A stretch of DNA of 42,029 nt, taken from positions 1 through 42,029 of the forward strand of contig NZ_NFKA01000024.1 in the NCBI RefSeq assembly GCF_002160145.1. Direction: 5' to 3'. Of this stretch, positions 17,428-26,000 are shown in pieces. The first letter of the stretch is position 1, and each line of letters starts with the position of its first letter. The notes beneath the pieces are model-generated. The model was given only the letters and a program-made list of their open reading frames with translations, had not been told where the DNA came from and searched no databases. Both the position numbers and the translations under genes were made by a program. The stretch comes from Gemmiger sp. An194. GTDB lineage: Bacteria > Bacillota > Clostridia > Oscillospirales > Ruminococcaceae.

Positions 17428-17800
17428 GGGGGATTGTCTATCTCGTCCGAAATCCGGCCTATTTTGCCGGGGCGAGGCTCAGGGGCCGCCAGCGTTTGAA
17501 CTTTTTCATTTGGCCCTTCGATTTGCCCTTCGGCGCCGGATCTGTATGGCGCATATTTTGTCAAGTCTCCCACCTTTCCTCACAAGCGCCCTGCCCACCA
17601 GGCATCGGCCGACATTTTGGACATGCGGGCCGATTTGGAAAAGCTACCGAATTGCTATGGTTATCCAATGGGGCGGGCATATTTTGTCACGGAAAGAAAA
17701 AGCCCCCTTGACAAATCGCTTGCCAGGAACACATTTGAGCGATGCTCCCCTTTTCGATATGCAGAACTGCTATGATAAATTTCAAAAAAGAGGAATTGAT
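17428..17800. other. Gene-free stretch with a coding-like open frame and a 13-bp direct repeat
   Basis: No gene is supported. One plus-strand frame is open from 17500 to a TGA at 17773 with protein-like composition but no ribosome binding site; its only in-frame ATGs are internal, the first at 17623. The 13-mer GCATATTTTGTCA occurs at 17551-17563 and 17677-17689, 126 bases apart and in the same frame. An extended -10-like TGCTATGAT (17768-17776) precedes the integrase remnant. GC content drops across this stretch, marking the right edge of the chromosomal block. Confidence 0.4.
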
Positions 17801-17965
17801 ATGGCATCTATCGTAAAACGAAACAAAAGTTTTGGCGTGGTTTACACCTCATACGAAGGCAAAAAACAGAAGCAGCATTGAGAGACCTATCACTCTTATG
17901 AAACGGCGCTTCATCGAAAAGAGCAGGTTGAACTCATACAAAAAAGCGTTAGGAGAGGTTACTAA
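17801..17965 (+). pseudogene. N-terminal remnant of a site-specific integrase
   Basis: The frame starts with an intact Shine-Dalgarno (AAGAGGAATTGAT) and ATG and reads MASIVKRNKSFGVVYTSYEG, the arm-type DNA-binding start of tyrosine integrases of Clostridia elements. Codon 27 is TGA where the family has Trp, just before ETYHSYETALHRKEQVELI, and homology stops around codon 49. A second stop follows at codon 55, and the core-binding and catalytic domains are absent. It is therefore the leftover 5' end of a lost integrase, in keeping with a former insertion here. Confidence 0.75.
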
Positions 17966-18134
17966 GCCGTGCTGATAATCTGATGGAACTTCTTAAAGCA
18001 GACTTCCCTGTTGTGCATTGTACTTACTGCTGCAATATCATATACTTTGCCATCGACACAGATCGGGGGAATTCACACTCTGGTGGCAGGCTGCATATCA
18101 TGAAACATCACATAACGAAATGGAGGAAAATCCC
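17966..18134. other. Decayed sequence between the integrase remnant and the cupin gene
   Basis: A 51-codon open frame (17983-18138) is present without a family match or a good ribosome binding site, and it overlaps the cupin start in another frame. The remainder looks like decayed integrase-element DNA. GGAGG at 18122-18126 is the ribosome binding site of the cupin gene. Confidence 0.35.
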
Positions 18135-18563
18135 ATGAACCACGATTCCTGTTTCAGCAACTGCGACCAGACTGACCACGGCCCCAACCCTTATGCAGCC
18201 AACATTCCCTGTGCCGCACGTGCAAACGAAAACTACCGAACTGCATTCTGGACCGGTCATCATCTCCAGATGACCCTGATGTGCATCCCTGTGGGCGATG
18301 ACATCGGCCTTGAGATGCATCCCGATACGGACCAGTGCATCCGAGTGGAGGCAGGCAAAGCCATTGTCAAGATGGGCTCCAACAAATGTCATCTGAACAC
18401 CACGTACACCCTGCATGTTGGTGACGCTGTCTTTGTGCCCTGCGGCACCTGGCACAACATTTTCAACGATGGCGATTGCTCTCTGAAGCTGTCGTCCATC
18501 TATGCGCCCCCTCACCACCCCTGGGGTACTGTCCAACCCAACAAGGAGGACGCCGACTCCTAA
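18135..18563 (+). CDS. Small single-domain cupin protein
   Basis: A 142-residue cytosolic cupin. The two cupin motifs are visible: GLEMHPDTDQCIRVEAGKA (about residues 58-76) and HVGDAVFVPCGTWHNIFNDG (about 96-115), with His residues positioned to bind a metal. Relatives are annotated as cupin-domain or mannose-6-phosphate-isomerase-like proteins with no fixed substrate. The ATG at 18135 has TGGAGG eight bases upstream; an in-frame ATG at 18018 would extend it into decayed DNA and is rejected. The N-terminus contains several Cys residues. It stands alone between an integrase remnant and a recombinase pair, and terminators follow. Confidence 0.85.
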   Translation: MNHDSCFSNCDQTDHGPNPYAANIPCAARANENYRTAFWTGHHLQMTLMCIPVGDDIGLEMHPDTDQCIRVEAGKAIVKMGSNKCHLNTTYTLHVGDAVFVPCGTWHNIFNDGDCSLKLSSIYAPPHHPWGTVQPNKEDADS

Positions 18564-18596
18564 AAAAACACCTTTTTGACGGCTTACTGAAACAAA

Positions 18597-18677
18597 GCGG
18601 CACTTCTCAATAACCAATGAGAAGTGCCGCCACAAAACGCCCCAGACTCAGCAGAGCTTTCTGCCGTGTCTGGGGCG
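18597..18677 (+). terminator. Two consecutive hairpins ending the cupin transcript
   Basis: The first is a perfect 13-bp stem with an 8-base loop (18597-18630). It lacks a T-run on the plus strand but has TTTGTTT on the minus side. The second is a 10-bp stem (18638-18647 with 18668-18677) followed by TTGTTCGTTTT, a plausible plus-strand terminator. Confidence 0.65.
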
Positions 18678-19132
18678 TTGTTCGTTTTGGGCGTTCTCCC
18701 TGCAGGAGATTGTCCGATTCAAGAACCCTCCGGCTTCTCCACGCAAGGTAAAAAGAAAAGAAACTTTCACTGTCCAACAAGGAACCGGCAAAGCAGCATG
18801 CCAGGGCATAACCGCACCCAAGGAAAAAGCAGCTTCACTTTCTGCTTCTTCCCTTGCTTTGTTTCTACCGAAAACAAGGACGAATGTACCACCATACAAT
18901 CCGTAATGAAAAACGCAGGCGGTTTTGTCTTAAAAAAACCCGAAAATCTTTCTATAATAAGGAACCCTCGATGAACGGAGGGACAAGCCCTTCACGACCA
19001 TAAGTCTCCCCTTCGAACTTACCGAAAAAATTTGTACGCAGCCATATGCAAAAAAACTGGAAAGAATCCGAAAAAGGGGTTTCATAAGAACCAAACAGCA
19101 CAAATTCTTATACCCTCAGGAGGATTCGGCAT
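18678..19132 (+). promoter_or_regulatory. Upstream region of the recombinase pair with a TATAAT box
   Basis: No gene is supported in these 455 bases; open frames look random. TATAAT at 18953-18958 is a perfect -10 without a convincing -35 (TTGTCT lies 22 bases upstream). A 175-base leader to the recombinase start would result, containing short inverted repeats such as CCCTC...GAGGG near 18966-18983. The Shine-Dalgarno of the recombinase gene, CAGGAGGAT, lies at 19120-19128. Confidence 0.4.
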
Positions 19133-20692
19133 ATGAGCCATTCCAAAAACGACTTTCCGATCATGGGCGGAACCGGCCGCCAAGTCACCAAACCATATAG
19201 AGGAAGCTACGACGCTTTCTATAAGTTGATCAACCCCAACACCAAAAAGCCATATACCAATGCCGAGCTGGCTGCAGAACTGGAACATCGCCAGCAGGAA
19301 TATTCTGTCCTCTCCCAGCTGATTACCCCGGATTTGGAGGAAATTCAAAGGAAGGCACGTTCCCATCCCAATGCCGAATTCAAACTCGCACGCCGCGGAA
19401 AAAGCCGTAAAAAGGCAGAAGAACTCCTTCACAGGGAAGCCTACCCGATACTGGAACGCATCGCCAAATTGCTTTTTCGCCCCCTCTGGAAAAGTAATTT
19501 GAAATGTGGAAACGTGACCGTGCGCGATTACGTCCATTTTGTGGGCGACACCCTTTACGCAGACAAATCTCTCAAAGAAGCTGCATCACTGCGGTCTTGT
19601 ATCAACAGAATTATATTGCCGATGATCGGCGACATCCAGCTTCATCAGCTGTCGCCCGATCGGCAGAAGGCGATCGTTCAGAGACTCAATAGTCGGCTTA
19701 AAAACGATGAGACCATCTCGCTAACTGCAAAAACCCATACACAGGCGGCATACAGACTGTTGTTCCAATCGCTTGTGCAAAACGGATATCCTGCTGCACG
19801 CGAAGGAGTGCGACTCTCTGATGAAATCACCCGCATAAAGCGCCAGAACCGTGGGATCATCAACAGCTGCCGTGAAAATCATCTGGACGATACATTCCGC
19901 GCCGCTCTCTTTTCCATTCTTGCCCCCGCCGATCGTCTTTATGATCTCTGGCTGGTTGCACTGATCTACACCGGTCTGGCTCCCAACGAAATTCCCGCTC
20001 TGTGTTTTGGCGACATCGATCAGCTGGAACTGCGTGATGAAAACTGCTACACCATCACGGTGACCAAACAGATCCGGGACACAAACACTGTTTGCCGTGC
20101 AATCAGTGCCGATAATGACGATTTCCCGATTCATCGTTTGCGGCGTGTCGTTTTCCCTCCATGGGTGGCAAACGTTATGCTGAAGTATATTGAGTATCTG
20201 CACAGCTCCGGGTATTCCGATGCTCAAATTGCTGACATGCGCCTTTCCGGCACGATTTCGGGCAAAATCGTTGGAGCAAAAGATATCCGTGATCGCATCA
20301 ACTCGATCATGCAGCAGGCCGGCATCCCCAAAGCGAACATTCCACGCACGAAGAAGAGCGGCAAATCCAGGTTTCAGACCGAAAAGCGGGACATTGAGCT
20401 GTTACAGCGGGATGCCAAATACATCGCCAAATGTTGTGGGGCCGATGATGCCATGGTTCACGCTATGTTCGGCCTGCCCGCTACGACGATGGACGAGAAA
20501 CATTACCTGGACACCCTGTGCGACGATTATGCCGTTACCCGCTATCTCAGACTGCGCCGGTACACACCGTTTTCAGACCAGTCTGTTCCGCAGCGTCGCA
20601 TTTTCCATATAGAAAACAACACCGATACAGCGCAAACCATCCGCATCAACAGCAACTATGCTATTCTGGCATCATGGAGGTCCACTGATTAA
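19133..20692 (+). CDS. Tyrosine-recombinase-like protein with degraded active site
   Basis: A 519-residue protein built like a tyrosine recombinase: a basic N-terminal part with a SAM-like region (about 125-205) and a C-terminal catalytic-fold region (about 260-470). The first catalytic Arg is missing: the box that should read TGLRxxE is TGLAPNE (Ala283). The second box lacks the HxxR and LGH histidines (FGLPAT in place of LGH), while a Tyr remains (EKHYLD, Tyr458). It is therefore probably not a recombinase by itself and may be a DNA-binding partner of the next gene. The start has a strong AGGAGG. Its TAA overlaps the next ATG by one base (TAATG), so the two are translationally coupled. An alternative is simple decay, but the full-length open frame argues for selection. 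Confidence 0.75.
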   Translation: MSHSKNDFPIMGGTGRQVTKPYRGSYDAFYKLINPNTKKPYTNAELAAELEHRQQEYSVLSQLITPDLEEIQRKARSHPNAEFKLARRGKSRKKAEELLHREAYPILERIAKLLFRPLWKSNLKCGNVTVRDYVHFVGDTLYADKSLKEAASLRSCINRIILPMIGDIQLHQLSPDRQKAIVQRLNSRLKNDETISLTAKTHTQAAYRLLFQSLVQNGYPAAREGVRLSDEITRIKRQNRGIINSCRENHLDDTFRAALFSILAPADRLYDLWLVALIYTGLAPNEIPALCFGDIDQLELRDENCYTITVTKQIRDTNTVCRAISADNDDFPIHRLRRVVFPPWVANVMLKYIEYLHSSGYSDAQIADMRLSGTISGKIVGAKDIRDRINSIMQQAGIPKANIPRTKKSGKSRFQTEKRDIELLQRDAKYIAKCCGADDAMVHAMFGLPATTMDEKHYLDTLCDDYAVTRYLRLRRYTPFSDQSVPQRRIFHIENNTDTAQTIRINSNYAILASWRSTD

Positions 20693-22356
20693 TGGAAGAT
20701 TTTGAACACAACGGCGTATATTTTAAAGCAAACCTGTCGTATCCCTCCTCATACAAAGCAAGTGACACACCATGCCGTATTCGCATTACACCCCGTGATC
20801 CGAAAACCGGAAAGGCGATCACAAAACGGCAGCTCCGCGGCAGCGACAGCGACAAACCCGCCGAAACAGCAATTTTCGGCAGGGACATTGAGGATATCCG
20901 AAAGAACCTCTTCCCGCCCGTTGCTGACGGTATCATTGCACAGATGCATCTGGCTGGATTTTTTGATTCCGGGCAGGCTTCCACCGCTCCCGCGGTCGAT
21001 CTGGGAGAATTGGCCCGCACCTACCGGGATGCATTTTTTGCCTTTTCACAGCGCGAAAGAAACTGGACTCCGCTCACGGTCAAGGATTATGGTTATCAAT
21101 TCGATAAACTGATTCCTCATCTGGATGGTATCAACGCGCTTACAATCAACGATGAGATTTATACCGCTGTTTTCAAAGCCATCTGCGATGCTGCACGCAA
21201 AGCGACAAAAGGCAAAAAGGATGATCCGTATCAGGAGGTGCCATCTGCGGCACAGAAGCGTTACGGTTTGCTGAAACAGCTGATCAGTTACCTGATTGAA
21301 GAGGATGATATACAGATTGACTGTCTTCCCCCGGACTTCGACGGCAAAACATCCCACCTGTCATCGATTATGTCTCAGGTGGATGGAGTTCGCAGCTTGC
21401 CGCCTGACGAGCTGCTCGCATTGTGCAAAAACTCCCCGCTTGCCGATGTGATCAGCATTCTCACCGATACCGGACTTCGAATCGGCGAGTTTACCGGTCT
21501 GCTGTTTTGCTCGCTGGGCTATCTGGATGGATCGCAGGGACGGATGTATTATCTGCGTGTTTCCGGCCAGCTGCTGCCAGACGGCAAGCGCACCGAAATG
21601 CCCAAAACTCTGCCGTCCTATCGCATCATCCCCTTATGCCCAGAGGTAGGCGAAGCCATGTATCAACGGGCGATGACTTTGAGTGCAATCCATGGAGACC
21701 TCTCCCTGCAGCTGCTTTGCGGTCAATCGGAAGGTGACGCCTTCCTCACCGATCCCGCAACGATGCGCATTTATCGGGATCATCTGTCGAACGCTATTAC
21801 TGACTTGCTGCGCAATGAGGGCATGCTCCAGTCCTTGTACGCTGCCAGACAGTATGTATTCAATATCAAACAGCAAAACGAACACGTATACCGTCGACTG
21901 ACCGGTCACTCGGAACGACGCAACTTCTGCACCTTCCTTTATTGTCACAGCGGTTTCGATGCTCCGGAAATCCCCAAACTGATGGGACATGCAGACAAAA
22001 CCCGCAAACAACCGTCCACTTCATACGGGGCGACTCCCAGCGAGATATACCGCATGTGCCTGAGACGATATGTCTCTCAATCCTTGCTGCATTCTGCACA
22101 GCCTTTGCGCTACCAGGCGGATAACTTCAAACGCAGCGAAGTGCCTTCCTGCGCCCTGGAATTGACCCTGCCTCCTCACAGCAGTTATGACCTGATTGTT
22201 GATGATATGGATCCGGAAAACGAGCTGCATTTCTCCGGCACCCTTACCGTACAGAAGGTGCGTCAGGATGATTTCACGCCTGGTCCCTATCCATACGCCC
22301 TTTTGGCGGATCCCGACATGTACATGGTGCGCAGAAAGAGCAAGCTCTTTTCTTGA
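20692..22356 (+). CDS. Tyrosine recombinase (site-specific integrase) with complete catalytic set
   Basis: A 554-residue tyrosine recombinase. The core-binding domain is at about 105-210 and the catalytic domain at about 230-455. The expected residues are present: Arg263 (TGLRIGE), Lys305 (PKTLPSYRIIPL), His406 and Arg409 (GHSERR), His433 (LMGHAD) and Tyr445 (SYGA). The spacing is normal for the family. About 100 residues follow the Tyr, an unusual beta-rich tail that may contact the partner protein. It is the second of two overlapping genes; the start overlaps the preceding stop by one base and depends on coupling. A strong terminator follows at 22432, and a decayed tRNA-Pro, a likely attachment target, lies 195 bases downstream. 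Confidence 0.85.
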   Translation: MEDFEHNGVYFKANLSYPSSYKASDTPCRIRITPRDPKTGKAITKRQLRGSDSDKPAETAIFGRDIEDIRKNLFPPVADGIIAQMHLAGFFDSGQASTAPAVDLGELARTYRDAFFAFSQRERNWTPLTVKDYGYQFDKLIPHLDGINALTINDEIYTAVFKAICDAARKATKGKKDDPYQEVPSAAQKRYGLLKQLISYLIEEDDIQIDCLPPDFDGKTSHLSSIMSQVDGVRSLPPDELLALCKNSPLADVISILTDTGLRIGEFTGLLFCSLGYLDGSQGRMYYLRVSGQLLPDGKRTEMPKTLPSYRIIPLCPEVGEAMYQRAMTLSAIHGDLSLQLLCGQSEGDAFLTDPATMRIYRDHLSNAITDLLRNEGMLQSLYAARQYVFNIKQQNEHVYRRLTGHSERRNFCTFLYCHSGFDAPEIPKLMGHADKTRKQPSTSYGATPSEIYRMCLRRYVSQSLLHSAQPLRYQADNFKRSEVPSCALELTLPPHSSYDLIVDDMDPENELHFSGTLTVQKVRQDDFTPGPYPYALLADPDMYMVRRKSKLFS

Positions 22357-22431
22357 TGGCTGGTTTTTGATTCAGCATTGAATAGGAGCTGCTGATTCCG
22401 GAAGTTTCTTATGTTCTTTTTCAGATTCACT

Positions 22432-22474
22432 GCGGGGTGGTCCGACCAACTGGTCAGGGCCACCCTGCTTTTTT
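22432..22474 (+). terminator. Terminator of the recombinase operon
   Basis: A long stem (GCGGGGTGG...CCACCCTGC with inner GACCA/TGGTC, 22432-22468) followed by six T residues. It lies 75 bases after the recombinase stop and is a textbook intrinsic terminator. Confidence 0.9.
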
Positions 22475-22502
22475 GTGTTCTGGAAATCGTTCGGGACAGA
22501 AT

Positions 22503-22588
22503 GCGCCTGCTTTGGGAGGATACGCCCGGGCCATTCTACGACTTTATATCCGGGCGTAGCGCAGTTGGTAGCGCGCCTGCTTTGGGAG
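22503..22588 (+). repeat. 16-bp direct repeat of the tRNA-Pro anticodon arm
   Basis: GCGCCTGCTTTGGGAG occurs at 22503-22518 and again at 22573-22588, exactly 70 bases apart. The sequence is the anticodon arm of tRNA-Pro(UGG). The second copy lies inside the tRNA-like sequence. The first is followed by TACGCCCGGGCCA, which looks like an acceptor 3' end. Such a repeat next to integrase genes fits an attachment-site relic. Confidence 0.7.
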
Positions 22589-22618
22589 CAAGATGGTGCC
22601 AGTTCTGTCGCTCGGACC
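22551..22618 (+). pseudogene. Degenerate tRNA-Pro (UGG)
   Basis: The 68-base sequence follows tRNA-Pro(UGG): acceptor start CGGGCG, D-arm GCGC...GCGC, and an anticodon loop TTTGGGA with UGG. It is about nine bases short. One acceptor base and one D-loop T are missing, the anticodon stem has a C-A mismatch, and the T-arm has lost its TTCRA loop, leaving GCCAGTTCTGTCGC. The end reads GGACCT instead of a CCA end. It should not fold into a working tRNA and is taken as a relic, probably an integration target or a captured att copy. Confidence 0.65.
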
Positions 22619-22635
22619 TCCTTTCTTAGGAAAAC

Positions 22636-22654
22636 CACCTTTTTAGGTGTTTTT
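22636..22654 (+). terminator. Short intrinsic terminator after the tRNA relic
   Basis: CACCT and AGGTG (22636-22640 with 22645-22649) pair around a TTTT loop and are followed by five T residues. It lies just after the tRNA-like sequence, as expected for a former tRNA transcript. Confidence 0.65.
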
Positions 22655-23006
22655 CTGCGTTTTTATTCTAATTGTTGCATCTATCCAGGCTGCAAATCAA
22701 AATTTCAAATGGAAAGGCTGGTCAAAAATAAGGCAGCATATTATCCCCGTCTCAAAGGGTGGCCGCACTGAAGAAACGAATCTACAGACCCTATGCTGAA
22801 AGTGCAACCGTACAAAGAGCAAGAAGATTCTTACGTAAATGAGAAAAGGGGCTGTTGCAAAACGAAAGTTGCGCAACAGCCCCTTTTGTTTTGACATCAC
22901 AGCCACACTCTTACGGCAAACCCGCCTTTGAAAAAACAGGTGTTCGTGTAATGTCCGTCTGGTGGACAAAGGTGGCGCAGAACTCCTTTGTCCACACAAG
23001 CTCTCA
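22655..23006. other. Gene-free stretch with two strong hairpins
   Basis: No gene is supported. A 15-bp stem (22844-22858 with 22873-22887) starts AAAAGGGGCTGTTGC and is flanked by T-rich sequence, so it can act as a terminator for the minus-strand operon; the sequence also resembles terminal repeats of some insertion sequences. A second perfect 10-bp stem (22963-22972 with 22985-22994) lies 13 bases past the stop of the 1476-residue gene but has no T-run. Confidence 0.5.
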
Positions 23007-26000
23007 TCAATCCCACCAGAAATACCAGACAGTTGACTGCCGCAGCACATCGGCCAGAGTGCCCACGGTGGCGTCCTGCGGGCCTTGGTCAATCACATCT
23101 GGGCAGAAGCCGTACAGCTCCACCGCCACATCTATGGCCTCTTTCTCGGAAACAGGAGCCGGGAGCAGAAACTCCAACTCGTCATGGCTCATGGCAGCGG
23201 GCACCGCCCCATGCTGTTCAAACCAACATTTCGCAACTGCCATTAATTCCGGCGTGTTAGGACATTCATTCCAGCCACCAAAGGGCAGATAGGCAAAAAT
23301 CTCCCAGGGGTTCTTCACAGGGATTTTAGCCAGAATGAGAGGATATGTCATCTTATTATCGGAGTTCCAGTAGCTTGAAAAACGACGGTTCTCATATCCG
23401 CCTTCCATCTCGCCCAGGATCTCCTCAACCCAATCCATATCGTCATCCTCGGCTTCTTCTTTGCGCTGCCCAATCATTTCCTCCAGAACTGCTTTACTGT
23501 TCTTGATGGGGGCGGAGAGCATTTCCTTTCGGTATGCGGCAACTTTGTCCGGGTCGAAAGCATAGCCGTCCTCGCCATCGCTGTCCGGATCGGAATTTAG
23601 AATCAGGCATTCCCACAGGATTTCGTCATCCGCCTTAATCAGAACCGGCACAAAGCCCTCCTTGACACTTTCCCGTTTGGCGTAGTTGTATGCCGACATA
23701 ATGGGGTCATCATCCGTCATTGAGGGAAAATAAGTACATTCACAGTCCAGATATTCCATCATAGCTTTAGCAAGGTCCGAAGGCTCCAGAGTGGCCTCAT
23801 TGAAACTCTGTCCCTGCCAGTTGGCAAACCGCTTTTCCATGACTTTTGCCATAGCCTGATAATAGTTTTCATCGAACGGGATGAACAGATAGGCTTCATC
23901 CTGGAACTTATCGGAATAATATTGCTCCGAGCCGAAATATTCCAAGGCATAGTTGTCAATGTCGCTGGGGAAGTACGGACTGTCCGCCTCGCCATAATAA
24001 TATCCGGCAAAGGCTGCGCCCTCCTTGTTGAACAGAGCCCCAAAGAGCTGCCCTTTCAGCTGGTCCCGGATGAAGCCACGCAGATCAGCGCGGCTCAGAT
24101 CTGCCATAAACAGCTGCACCTGCTCCCAGTACCGCTCCATAAATTCCGCGCTCATCAGATCATGCTCCATGCACCAGCGCAGATAGATTGCCATGTGGTT
24201 GTAGGCATTGATCTCGTCCACCGGCAGGCCCTTTTGCTGAATGGTTTCCAGATGCCAGTCGGCATCGTCCATATCGTCGGTGAACTCCTCTGCAAGCGTT
24301 CCTCTGGTGATGGCATTCTGGCGGGTGGGGTTGACCACAAAACTGATGCCTGCCATCTTTTCCAGCAGAGCGTCCACGTCATGCTCCATCTTATACTCTA
24401 TTTCATTACGATAGAGCGGGATCACTTGATAGAAGTTGACCTCCTCGCCGCTGGGCAAAGTGCAGACTTCTCCTCCGTTCCAGACAACATCCTGCGGGCC
24501 TACCAGAAGTGCGCCGCAGAGTGCCGTGTTCTCCGCAAATGGCGACTGCTTGTCCATTGTATGGCCAAAGCCCAACCAGGTATCGTTGGAAATGGGCAGG
24601 CGGGCCAACACTTTCAAGAGGCCAATGGGCCAGTACCACCGCTCATCCTTCAGGGATTCCTCATCCAGTTTCCAATCCGGCGGCAGAGCGATGGCCAGTT
24701 CCGCCCGCTCCAGCTTGTATTCCTCCAGCTCCTTCGGCACATTCATCCGGTGAGCACCCATCCCCATCGTTACCAGTGTGTAATAATCCCGCTCTTCAGA
24801 AGGAGGAACAATGCAGATGTCCACATGGATGTCGGGAGAAACCAGCTCATGGAATACATTCTCAAACTCACCAAACATGTTTTTGATGTGCTGCTCTATC
24901 GCAGACATCTCATCCTCCGAATAAACCTCAGGCTCACGCTTGTCCGCCGAGGACCAGATGGCATCCGCCTTTGTACCGTCCGGATTCAGAAAAATCTGAA
25001 AATACTGATCGTCTCCCGCCTGCTGATAGACAAGACTGATGCGACGGTTCTGCTCCACGAAGACTGCAACCAAAGTCCCCTCCGATTCCCCTTCCGGGGT
25101 GTGGAGCAACCATTCCCCGCTGTCCAACCGTTCTTTGAGCTGCCGCAGCCAGTCCGTTCCCATTTTGGAGAGTCCGGCTTCGTTCATACGGAAGGAAAGA
25201 TCCACAAGATGTTCCTTCACCATGTATCGAAATTCGCAGCAGGGTGAATTTTTCTCATAGCCATACTTCTCCGGGTGGAACAGCTCATAAAATTCGGCAA
25301 GACCTGCTTTGTCTACTCGGATACACGCCAGAGCATATTGTTTCCCATCCGCATCCTCGTCCAGTCCCTGCTGGAGCGTTTGGTCAGCATCCGGGTTAAT
25401 CCAGTGGTATTCCATCTGCTCCAGAGTCGCGCCGGATTCGATCTCCTGCTGCAAGGTCAGGAACTCATAATCACCGGGTTCCAGTTTCAACCCTTGTTTA
25501 ACAGCATCCAGCGCGCCAGCTTTGTCACCAAAATGCGCTCTCAATTTCCCCACCTGCAGCCAGATCCAGGGGTAGTCCGGCTCTTCCTGAGCACCCTTCT
25601 CCGCATAGTTGAGCGCTTCTTCCAGCCTGCTGCAGTACATCAGCGCCACAGAATACCGATAGTACCAGGTAGCACAGCCTGTGGCTTTTTTCTCAGAATC
25701 CTTCATCCACTGGGCTGCCTGATAATAATGGATATAGTCATCCAGATTAAGGCAGGCAAAAGCGTACCAGAGGGCGATCTGCAGATCCTGGTGGGCCTGC
25801 TTTTCGGTGAATCTTCCTTCTTCAATGCCAGTTTTGATGAAATCCTCCAGCCATTGGAGCATTCTCCAGAAGTAGCCGGAGATTCCGTCATCATAAGATT
25901 CCAGTGTTTCAATATCCTCTGTCGAGAGCAGGGAGCCAGTTTCCTCATGAATATCAGGCTCCGGTTCTTTCTCGTCCAGTAGCGGCACACCGCCCACATC

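Noticed and set aside
18597-18677. Possible short CRISPR or repeat array from adjacent palindromes
   Set aside because: The two hairpins have different sequences and there are no spaced identical repeats; no CRISPR array was seen in the window.
18624-18974. A 116-codon plus-strand open frame after the cupin gene
   Set aside because: It starts inside terminator hairpins, has no Shine-Dalgarno site and its composition is not protein-like.
22697-23092. A 131-codon minus-strand frame past the large array gene
   Set aside because: It overlaps the end of the 1476-residue gene and two hairpins, and it lacks a ribosome binding site and any family resemblance.
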